Shown one piece after another: positions 37,401-45,923 of a stretch of 64,000 nucleotides of DNA (positions within the stretch are counted from its first letter, which is position 1; each line of letters opens with the position of its first letter). The notes beneath the pieces were generated by a model. That model ran no database searches, was not told where the DNA came from, and saw only the letters and a program-made list of their open reading frames with translations. A program made the position numbers and the translations under genes. The stretch is from contig NZ_CP045073.1 in the NCBI RefSeq assembly GCF_009301415.1, forward strand, positions 310,001 through 374,000. Direction: 5' to 3'. This DNA is from Paracoccus kondratievae. GTDB taxonomy: Bacteria > Pseudomonadota > Alphaproteobacteria > Rhodobacterales > Rhodobacteraceae.

Positions 37401-37891
37401 ACGGCGGCGCGGATCACCGGTTCGCCCAGCCTGCGGATGGCCCCACGCAAAGTGCCAGCGATGCCGCCCTGATCGTCGTCCAGCACCTTGCCCGTCAGCA
37501 TCAGCGCCCAGGTCGAGGCATTGACCAGCGATGAGGACGCCTCGCCCAGATGTTTGCCCCAGTCCGAGGGCGCGATCTTGTCCTCGATCAGCGCGTCGAT
37601 GGTCTGGCGGTCCGGGACGCGCAGCATCGCCTCGGCCAGACACATCAGCGCCACGCCTTCACGCGTCGAAAGGCCGTATTCGGCCAGAAAATGCTCCATC
37701 AGAGTCGGTTTCGCCTCGGACCGGATCCGGCGCACCAGATCAGCAGCCCGGGCCGTGATCGCGGCACGTTGAGCATCCGAAAGCGCCGCCTCGGCACTGA
37801 GGCGCTGCAAAAGCGCGGCCTCGGGCTGGAACTTTGCCTCAAGGTCCAGGGCAGAAAGGGGCAGATCAGCGGAACGGGACGGAACGGGCAT
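34466..37891 (-). CDS. putA: Bifunctional proline dehydrogenase / L-glutamate gamma-semialdehyde dehydrogenase PutA
   Basis: PutA oxidises proline to glutamate in two steps. This 1141-aa protein has the proline dehydrogenase barrel in the first half ([40 protein letters not shown]) and the aldehyde dehydrogenase in the second ([47 protein letters not shown], catalytic Cys in [14 protein letters not shown]). It lacks the N-terminal ribbon-helix-helix repressor domain of E. coli PutA (1320 aa). The frame runs to 38056, but the ATG at 37891 has AGGAG at seven bases and precedes the conserved start. It is divergent from its Lrp-type regulator. Confidence 0.95.
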   Translation of the reverse strand: [1141 protein letters not shown]

Positions 37892-38001
37892 GGCATTCTC
37901 CTGCAAGACAAGGCCCTGATAGCGGCAATGAGCTAGACCATGTGACCATATTATGCCATCTTCATAGCCAATCGTCACGAAGATCAGGCCATATCTGGAC
38001 C

Positions 38002-38466
38002 ATGGAAGAAGCGCTCGACGCCACCAATCGCAAGATCCTGCAAGAGCTGGTGGCAAATGCCCGTATTCCCATCACCGAGCTGGCGCGCAAGGTCGGGCTT
38101 AGCAAGACACCGGTGGCGCTGCGCATCCGCCAGCTTGAGGAAATGGGGCTGATCACGGGCTATCGCGCCATCCTCTCTCCGCTCAAGCTGGGCCTCACGC
38201 ACGTCACCTATGTCGAGGTACGGTTGTCCGATACCCGGCAGCCGGCGCTGGAGCGCTTCAACGCCGCCGTCCGCGCCATCCCTGAGGTCGAAGAGTGCTA
38301 CATGATCGCCGGAGGCTTTGATTATCTGATCAAGGTCCGTTCGCGCGATATGACCGATTATCGCCGGATCCTTGCCCAGCACATCTCGACCCTGCCGCAT
38401 CTGCACGCAACGAACAGCTATGTTTCGATGGAGGCGGTGGTCGAGCAGAACTGGACCGAGATCTGA
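38002..38466 (+). CDS. putR: Lrp/AsnC-family regulator, PutR type
   Basis: A 154-aa Lrp/AsnC protein: helix-turn-helix in ITELARKVGLSKTPVALRIRQLEEMGLITGY, then the RAM ligand domain (YVEVRLSDTRQPALERFNAAVRAIPEVEECYMIAGGFDYLIKV). Divergent location beside putA is the arrangement known for PutR of Rhodobacter capsulatus, where it activates putA in response to proline. The 110-base shared region contains GGACCAT- and CCATAT-like AT-rich words that could be binding sites; I cannot define them further. Confidence 0.88.
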   Translation: MEEALDATNRKILQELVANARIPITELARKVGLSKTPVALRIRQLEEMGLITGYRAILSPLKLGLTHVTYVEVRLSDTRQPALERFNAAVRAIPEVEECYMIAGGFDYLIKVRSRDMTDYRRILAQHISTLPHLHATNSYVSMEAVVEQNWTEI

Positions 38467-38541
38467 CCCCGCAGCACCCGCAGCCGCCTTTGTCGTGGCG
38501 CGCTGGCGAGGGCTCGGCTAAAGCGGGCAAAAGGGGGGCGC

Positions 38542-39438
38542 ATGGATTTCAAATGGCTTGAGGATTTTCTGGTTCTGGCCGAAACGCACAGCTTCTCGCG
38601 CTCGGCCGAGTTGCGCGGGGTGACGCAAAGCGCCTTTAGCCGCCGCATCCGTGCACTTGAGGAATGGCTGGGAACGGACCTTTTGTCACGCGAAAGCTAT
38701 CCGGTGACCCTGACCCCGGAAGGTGTGCTGTTTCGCGAAACCGCCGAAGAGGCCGTGCGCATGATCAACGCCCGCCGCGCCGAGTTTCGGGATCACACCC
38801 GCAGTCATGGCAGAGAGATTTCATTTGTGGCGCTGCACAGTCTGACCGTGACCTTTCTGCCCAGCTGGCTGATGCGGCTAAAGGCAGCGGCCGGCCAGAT
38901 GACCAGCCGCGTCAAGCCCGAAAACTTTGACCGCTGCATCGAGGCCCTGACCGAGGGCGGTTATGATTTTTTCCTGACCTATGCCCACCCACAGGTGAAC
39001 ATCCCGCTGGACCCAGAGGGCTTTCCGCATCTGGTCGTCGGTCAGGACAGCCTTGTCGCCGTCGCCCGCCCCGGCTGGCCCGAGGAATGGCTGACCGAGG
39101 GCATGCCGATGCTGAAATATTCGCGCGGCTCGTTTCTGAACGCCATGGCCCGGATCGCGCTGACCCAACCCGGCGCGCCCAAAGTCTATGTCGCCCATAC
39201 CGATGAAGCGAGCATGGCCGAGGCGATGAAAAGCATGGCCGTCGCCGGTCACGGCGTGGTCTGGCTGCCCCGCCGGCTGGTCGAAAGCGAAATCGAGACC
39301 AGCCGCCTGGAAGTCGTCGCCCCCGAACTGCCGATGGAGATCCGCCTTTACCGCAATGCCGCCCGCGGGCGCGGGATTACCGGCCGGGTGTGGCAGGCCG
39401 CGCGTGAGCTTGGCGAGGGTTATGCAGAAACAGAATAA
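38542..39438 (+). CDS. LysR-family regulator, HypT (YjiE)-like
   Basis: A 298-aa LysR-type regulator with the helix-turn-helix KWLEDFLVLAETHSFSRSAELRGVTQSAFSRRIRALEEWLG. The opening KWL-DFL, the unusual AFSRRIRALE, the ALHSLTVTFLPSWL section and MLKYSRGSFLNAMARIAL match what I remember of E. coli HypT, the hypochlorite-sensing regulator, rather than typical LysR proteins. It precedes aspA on the same strand after 155 bases. Whether it responds to oxidants or governs aspA is unknown. Confidence 0.8.
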   Translation: MDFKWLEDFLVLAETHSFSRSAELRGVTQSAFSRRIRALEEWLGTDLLSRESYPVTLTPEGVLFRETAEEAVRMINARRAEFRDHTRSHGREISFVALHSLTVTFLPSWLMRLKAAAGQMTSRVKPENFDRCIEALTEGGYDFFLTYAHPQVNIPLDPEGFPHLVVGQDSLVAVARPGWPEEWLTEGMPMLKYSRGSFLNAMARIALTQPGAPKVYVAHTDEASMAEAMKSMAVAGHGVVWLPRRLVESEIETSRLEVVAPELPMEIRLYRNAARGRGITGRVWQAARELGEGYAETE

Positions 39439-39593
39439 CCCAGCGCGACTTGGCATTGGAAAACGCTGTTGATCCTGCCTAAATCTTGAACACACAGGGG
39501 CGCGTCACGCCCTGTCATAGCAACATATCCGACAGAAATGCGCATCGCGCCGGAACCGCCTTGGCGGGCCGGGTGCCTGCGCCCGAGGTGAAC

Positions 39594-41000
39594 ATGAAAA
39601 AAACCCGCATCGAACACGACCTGCTTGGCGATCGCGAGGTGCCTGCCGAGGCCTATTGGGGCGTCCATACCTTGCGCGCCGTCGAGAACTTCCCGATCTC
39701 GGGCAGGCCGATCGGTGAAATTCCCGAGCTGATCCGGGCCCTTGCCGCGATCAAGCAAGCGGCGGCGCTGGCCAATGCCGATCTGGGTCTGCTTTCGCCC
39801 GAGCGCCGCGACGCCATCGTCGCAGCCTGCGAAGAAATCCGCGCCGGCAAGCTGCACGATCAGTTCGTGGTCGATCAGATTCAGGGCGGGGCCGGGACCT
39901 CGACCAATATGAATGCCAATGAAGTGATCGCCAACCGCGCCCTTGAAATCATGGGCCATGCCAAGGGCGAATACCAATATCTGCACCCGAACGAACATGT
40001 GAACATGAGCCAGTCCACCAATGACGTCTATCCGACGGCATTGCGGCTGGCCTCGTGGCGTGGGTTGCAAAATGTAATCGCGGCTTTGGCCTCGTTGCGT
40101 GGGGCCTTTGCCGAAAAAGGCGCCGAGTTCTCTGATATCCTCAAGATGGGCCGCACCCAGCTGCAAGAGGCGGTGCCGATGACACTGGGGCAGGAATTCA
40201 ACGCCTTTGCCATCACCATCGGAGAGGATGAGACCCGCCTTGCCGAAGCAGCAAGCCTCGTTTGCGAGATCAACCTTGGCGCTACGGCCATCGGAACCGG
40301 CATCACCACTCACCCTGAATATGCCGAACGGGTAAGGGCACGGCTGGCGGAAATCACCGTGATCCCAGTGGTCACCGCCCCCGATCTGGTCGAGGCAACG
40401 CAGGATTGCGGCGCTTTTGTACAGGTATCCGGTGTGCTGAAACGCGTGGCGGTCAAGCTCAGCAAGATCTGCAACGACCTGCGGCTGCTCTCATCCGGGC
40501 CGCGCGCCGGGTTCAACGAAATCAACCTGCCTGCGAAGCAGGCCGGTTCATCGATCATGCCCGGCAAGGTGAACCCGGTCATCCCCGAGGTCGTCAATCA
40601 GGTCTGTTTCGAGGTGATCGGCAATGACATGACCATCACCATGGCGGCCGAGGGCGGGCAATTGCAGCTGAACGCCTTTGAGCCGGTGATCGCCTACAGC
40701 ATGTTCCGTTCGGTCAGCCATCTGATCGCGGCCTGTCAGACGCTGGAACATAACTGCGTGCGCGGCATCACCGCCAATCGCGACGTGCTCAAGGAAACCG
40801 TGCGCCGCTCGATCGGGATTGTCACGGCACTGAACCCCTATATCGGCTATGCCGCCGCAACCGAGGTCGCGACCGAGGCGCATCTGACCGGCCGCGGCGT
40901 TTATGAGCTGGTGTTGGAAAAGGGTCTGTTGCCCAAAGAGCGTCTGGACGCGATCCTGCGCCCCGAAAGCCTGACGAAACCCCAGCTTTTCGTGGCCTGA
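39594..41000 (+). CDS. aspA: Aspartate ammonia-lyase
   Basis: Interconverts L-aspartate with fumarate and ammonia. Length 468 aa; superfamily signature GSSIMPGKVNPVIPEVVNQV, and GTSTNMNANEVIANRALEI and QSTNDVYPTA as in AspA. MKKTRIEHDLLGDREVPAEAYWGVHTLRAVENFPISG at the N-terminus distinguishes it from fumarase C. The ATG at 39594 follows GAGG at 5 bases; the 5' extension of the frame is not conserved. A strong hairpin follows. Confidence 0.94.
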   Translation: MKKTRIEHDLLGDREVPAEAYWGVHTLRAVENFPISGRPIGEIPELIRALAAIKQAAALANADLGLLSPERRDAIVAACEEIRAGKLHDQFVVDQIQGGAGTSTNMNANEVIANRALEIMGHAKGEYQYLHPNEHVNMSQSTNDVYPTALRLASWRGLQNVIAALASLRGAFAEKGAEFSDILKMGRTQLQEAVPMTLGQEFNAFAITIGEDETRLAEAASLVCEINLGATAIGTGITTHPEYAERVRARLAEITVIPVVTAPDLVEATQDCGAFVQVSGVLKRVAVKLSKICNDLRLLSSGPRAGFNEINLPAKQAGSSIMPGKVNPVIPEVVNQVCFEVIGNDMTITMAAEGGQLQLNAFEPVIAYSMFRSVSHLIAACQTLEHNCVRGITANRDVLKETVRRSIGIVTALNPYIGYAAATEVATEAHLTGRGVYELVLEKGLLPKERLDAILRPESLTKPQLFVA

Positions 41001-41015
41001 CCGGTCTTGTGACAG

Positions 41016-41048
41016 GGCGGCGGGGTCCCTGCCCCGCCGCCGCCGTTT

Positions 41049-41049
<1 letters not shown>
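41016..41049 (+). terminator. Terminator after aspA
   Basis: GGCGGCGGGG and CCCCGCCGCC around a six-base loop, with TTTT four bases after the stem. It reaches the stop of the convergent aminotransferase gene. Confidence 0.75.
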
Positions 41050-42603
<1,554 letters not shown>

Positions 42604-42694
42604 CGGCAATTTTAGCGAACCTGCCGGCGGTTAACCGAAGATTGGCAAATCTGCGCCATCTTGGCCCAAACAAGGCCATGAACGGAAATCGCCC

Positions 42695-43207
42695 ATGCAA
42701 CACAGATCTGCCCGAATGGTCCCCGCCCCGCAGGCCCCGCCGCGGAATGGCCGGATCGAGGCTTATCTGGAAAGCCTGCAGGTGCTGGAACGACTGCACC
42801 GGCTTTTGCTCGACCTCATCAAGGATGAGTTCGAGCGGTTGGGCCGGTCAGAACTGACGCCGGTGCAGGCATTGCTGATCTATAATCTTGGTACGGCCGA
42901 GGTGACGGCGGGCGAGTTGCGGTCGCGCGGCATGTATCAGGGTTCGAACGTATCCTATAATCTCAAGAAGCTGGTCGAGCTGGGGTATCTGCACCACGAG
43001 CGTTGTGAGATGGACCGCCGATCAGTCCGGGTCCGCCTGACCCCGGCGGGGCAGGAGGTGCACGATTGCGTGGCACAGCTCTTTATGCGCCACGCTGAGG
43101 GACTGGAGATGTCCGGCGTGCTTGATGACCCGCCGCTTGAGGCGGTGAACCTGCAATGGCGGCGGGTCGAACGTTTCTGGACCGAACAGATCCGCTATAT
43201 CTATTGA
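42695..43207 (+). CDS. MarR-family winged-helix regulator (LdtR-like)
   Basis: A 170-aa MarR-type protein: helices EAYLESLQVLERLHRLLLDLIKDEFERLG, then the winged helix (LTPVQALLIYNLGTAEVTAGELRSRGMYQGSNVSYNLKKLVELGYL, wing DRRSVRVRLTPAG). SNVSYNLKKL in the recognition helix is the form I know in LdtR, a regulator of an L,D-transpeptidase gene in alphaproteobacteria; no transpeptidase gene is nearby. It stands alone, 91 bases after sdhE. Confidence 0.82.
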   Translation: MQHRSARMVPAPQAPPRNGRIEAYLESLQVLERLHRLLLDLIKDEFERLGRSELTPVQALLIYNLGTAEVTAGELRSRGMYQGSNVSYNLKKLVELGYLHHERCEMDRRSVRVRLTPAGQEVHDCVAQLFMRHAEGLEMSGVLDDPPLEAVNLQWRRVERFWTEQIRYIY

Positions 43208-43279
43208 TCCCTGCTGATCCCTACCCGGGATCGCACGTGGCAGACGGGCGGGTTTGTACCCCCTGCGTCTTTGCGCGTC

Positions 43280-43708
43280 TTACCAGTGGCCGGTATTTTC
43301 CATGCTGGCCCAAGGTTCTTGCGGGGGTAAATGCTCACCCTCCTGCAACAGCTCGATCGAGACATTGTCGGGGCTGCGGACAAAGGCCATGTGCCCGTCG
43401 CGCGGCGGGCGGTTGATGGCAACGCCGGCATCCATCAGTTTCTGGCAAATCTCATAGATATTCTCGACGCGATAGGCGAGATGACCAAAGTGACGGCTGT
43501 CCGACGGTAGCCCCTCATCACCGTCCCAGTTCCAAGTCAGCTCGACCGGACATTCGGGCTGGCCGGGCGGTGCCATGAAGACCAGCGTAAAACGCCCGTT
43601 TTCGTTTTCGATGCGCCGGGTTTCCTCAAGCCCCAGCAGCTTGAAAAACGCCATGCTCTTTTCAAGGTCCAGCACCCGCACCATAGTGTGCAGATATCGA
43701 ATCTTCAT
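43280..43708 (-). CDS. gloA: Lactoylglutathione lyase (glyoxalase I)
   Basis: Converts the hemithioacetal of methylglyoxal and glutathione to S-lactoylglutathione. Length 142 aa with the VOC fold: metal ligands are expected at His7 (IRYLHTMVRVLDLEKSMAFF), Glu in PVELTWNWD, His in HFGHLAYRV and Glu in VSIELLQ. AGGAGG lies seven bases before the ATG. Confidence 0.92.
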   Translation of the reverse strand: MKIRYLHTMVRVLDLEKSMAFFKLLGLEETRRIENENGRFTLVFMAPPGQPECPVELTWNWDGDEGLPSDSRHFGHLAYRVENIYEICQKLMDAGVAINRPPRDGHMAFVRSPDNVSIELLQEGEHLPPQEPWASMENTGHW

Positions 43709-43897
43709 CGTAGTTTCCTCCTGTCAGGATGTGCCTGGCGGGCGCAAGTCATGGCGCCCCATCGCCGGCAGAGTGACATTTCACGCCCGTATCTGCAACG
43801 CCTGCGGCAGCCTGCCCCGGCAAACGGCCGACACAAACTGTTGAATGTAGCGGCGGGTAATGCCACAAGATATGCTTAATCAGCCGAGGATTCCGCC

Positions 43898-44803
43898 ATG
43901 CCCATCACCCCCGAACAACAGGCCCAGATCGACGAGCAGCGTGCAAATCCCAGCCCTACCCTGCGTGCGGTTTCCGAGGGGATGGAGCAGCATCTTTACA
44001 AGGCCCATGAGGTTCTGGACCACGGCCTTGTGCGTGTCATCGACTATATGGGCGACGATTCCGCCATCACCCAGGCGGCGCGGGTCAGCTATGGCCGGGG
44101 CACGAAATCGGTGTCGAATGACGAAGGGCTGATCCGCTATCTGATGCGGCACTGGCATTCGACCCCCTTCGAGATGTGCGAGGTCAAGTTTCACGTCAAG
44201 CTGCCGGTCTTTGTCGCCCGTCAATGGATTCGCCACCGTACTGCCAACGTAAACGAATATTCGGCGCGCTATTCGATTCTTGACCGTGAGTTCTACATTC
44301 CCGCCCCCGAGCATCTGGCGGCGCAATCGACAGTGAACAATCAGGGCCGGGGTCAGGTGCTGGAAGGGGATGAGGCTGCGCGCGTGCTTGACCTGCTGCG
44401 CGAGGACGCGATGCGCGCCTATGACCATTACGAACAGATGCTGAGCCAGGAGGGTCAGCAGGGTCTGGCCCGTGAACTGGCGCGCATGAATCTGCCCGCC
44501 AATGTCTATACGCAATGGTATTGGAAGGTGGACCTGCACAACCTGTTCCACTTCCTGCGTCTGCGCGCCGACGCCCATGCACAATATGAAATTCGCGCCT
44601 ATGCCGAGGTGATTTGTAACATCGTCCGCGACTGGGTCCCCCATGCCTATGCCGCGTTCGAGGATTACCGTCTGGGTGCCGTCCAGCTATCCGCGAAAGG
44701 CGTCGAGGTTTTGAAACGCCGCCTCGCCGGCGAGACGGTGACCCAGGAAAACAGCGGCATGAGCAAGGGCGAGTGGCGCGAGTTTGAGGCGGTTTGGGGC
44801 TAA
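43898..44803 (+). CDS. thyX: Flavin-dependent thymidylate synthase ThyX
   Basis: Makes dTMP from dUMP with reduced FAD and methylene-tetrahydrofolate. Length 301 aa; the ThyX motif RHR-x7-S is present as [11 protein letters not shown] (residues 112-122), with SYGRGTKS and [19 protein letters not shown] in the C-terminal part. GAGGA precedes the ATG. No thyA is seen in this window. Confidence 0.96.
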   Translation: MPITPEQQAQIDEQRANPSPTLRAVSEGMEQHLYKAHEVLDHGLVRVIDYMGDDSAITQAARVSYGRGTKSVSNDEGLIRYLMRHWHSTPFEMCEVKFHVKLPVFVARQWIRHRTANVNEYSARYSILDREFYIPAPEHLAAQSTVNNQGRGQVLEGDEAARVLDLLREDAMRAYDHYEQMLSQEGQQGLARELARMNLPANVYTQWYWKVDLHNLFHFLRLRADAHAQYEIRAYAEVICNIVRDWVPHAYAAFEDYRLGAVQLSAKGVEVLKRRLAGETVTQENSGMSKGEWREFEAVWG

Positions 44804-44814
44804 GGCCCCGATCA

Positions 44815-44845
44815 AATTATGGGGCGGTCGGGCCGCCCCATAATT
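44815..44845. terminator. Bidirectional hairpin between thyX and bdhA
   Basis: Thirteen-base perfect arms AATTATGGGGCGG and CCGCCCCATAATT with a five-base loop between two convergent genes. Confidence 0.85.
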
Positions 44846-44850
44846 CCAGC

Positions 44851-45633
44851 TTACAGCGCCGTCCAGCCACCATCGACCGAAATGGTCGTCCCGGTGATCT
44901 GATCCGCTGCGGGCGAGCACAGGAACACTGCGGTACCACCCATTTGCTCGACTGTGGCGAATTGCCCCGAAGGCTGGCGCTGCAACATGACCTTGGCGAT
45001 CACATCCTCACGGCTCATGTTATGGGTCTTCATCTGGTCAGGGATCTGCTTTTCCACGATCGGGGTCAGAACATAGCCCGGGCAAATCGCGTTGCAGGTG
45101 ATCGGCTCTTTCGCCGTCTCAAGCGCCGTGACCTTGGTCAGACCGACGACTCCATGTTTGGCCGCAACATAAGCCGATTTATACTCGCTCGCGGTCAGGC
45201 CGTGGGCCGAGGCAATATTGATCACCCGCCCCCACCCGGCCTTGCGCATCAGCGGCAGCGCCGCCGCAGTGGTATGAAAGGCCGAGCTTAAGTTGATGGC
45301 GATGATCGCATCCCACTTCCCGGCCGGAAAATCTGGGATCGGCGCAACATGCTGGATGCCCGCATTATTCACCAGGATATCGCAGGTCCCCGCCTTTTCG
45401 ATCAGCGCGCGGCAATCGGCCCCCTTTGACATGTCAGCCTGAATATAGCGCACCTTGACGCCATGTTCACGTGCCATGCTTTCGGCAAGCGCATGATCCT
45501 CGGGCGCATCGGTAAAGCTGTTCAGAACGACATCCGCACCAGCCCGCGCCAGTTCATGGGCGATGCCAAGACCGATTCCCGAATTCGAGCCGGTTACCAC
45601 CGCCGTCTTGCCGCCAAGGAATTTCTCGAACAT
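44851..45633 (-). CDS. bdhA: D-3-hydroxybutyrate dehydrogenase
   Basis: A 260-aa short-chain dehydrogenase oxidising 3-hydroxybutyrate to acetoacetate, used in polyhydroxybutyrate breakdown. It has TGSNSGIGLGIAHELA (cofactor), NNAGIQHVAPIPDFP, the catalytic Ser and Tyr-x3-Lys in INIASAHGLTASEYKSAYVAAKHG, and the CPGYVLTPIVEKQIPDQ loop typical of BdhA. The ATG at 45633 has AGGAG at 6 bases; the frame upstream is not conserved. Confidence 0.92.
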   Translation of the reverse strand: MFEKFLGGKTAVVTGSNSGIGLGIAHELARAGADVVLNSFTDAPEDHALAESMAREHGVKVRYIQADMSKGADCRALIEKAGTCDILVNNAGIQHVAPIPDFPAGKWDAIIAINLSSAFHTTAAALPLMRKAGWGRVINIASAHGLTASEYKSAYVAAKHGVVGLTKVTALETAKEPITCNAICPGYVLTPIVEKQIPDQMKTHNMSREDVIAKVMLQRQPSGQFATVEQMGGTAVFLCSPAADQITGTTISVDGGWTAL

Positions 45634-45727
45634 CGCCGTCTCCTGCCACATGAACCAAAATCTGGCGGCAGCATGGGCAAAAAGCCTGCCCCACACAAGA
45701 GCAGGAGCAGCGGTCGAAAGGCTCAGG

Positions 45728-45755
45728 AAAAAAAGCGCCCGCACTAGGCGGGCGC
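45728..45755 (-). terminator. Intrinsic terminator on the minus strand
   Basis: GCGCCCGC and GCGGGCGC with a five-base loop, followed on the minus strand by seven T. It begins four bases past the stop of the small ORF at 45759-45923 and upstream of bdhA, so it ends a transcript from that ORF. Confidence 0.85.
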
Positions 45756-45758
45756 AAG

Positions 45759-45923
45759 TCATGAGGCAGGTTTCATACAGGCAAGAAACCTATCGAGCAG
45801 TGCCTTATCTATACGCTTTTCGCCTTCTGAGTCCAAGGCGTAAGTTTGCGTCGCGGTGAACAGCCGGTTAATCTCGGGCTTAACAAGATCACCGACCCGG
45901 AAATCAGGGCAATCGAGCATGCG
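45759..45923 (-). CDS. Small uncharacterised protein (54 aa), supported by a terminator
   Basis: The frame reads MLDCPDFRVGDLVKPEINRL and continues with a charged section ending DRFLACMKPAS. I do not recognise it. Support is positional: its TGA lies four bases before a textbook intrinsic terminator on the same strand, and no other gene would use that terminator. The composition is balanced (Asp, Glu, Lys, Leu), unlike shadow frames here. The start is uncertain: in-frame ATGs at 45992, 46019 and 46028 would add an antisense overlap with the binding-protein gene. Two cysteines could matter. Ribosome site is weak (GAAG). Confidence 0.5.
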   Translation of the reverse strand, partial: RMLDCPDFRVGDLVKPEINRLFTATQTYALDSEGEKRIDKALLDRFLACMKPAS

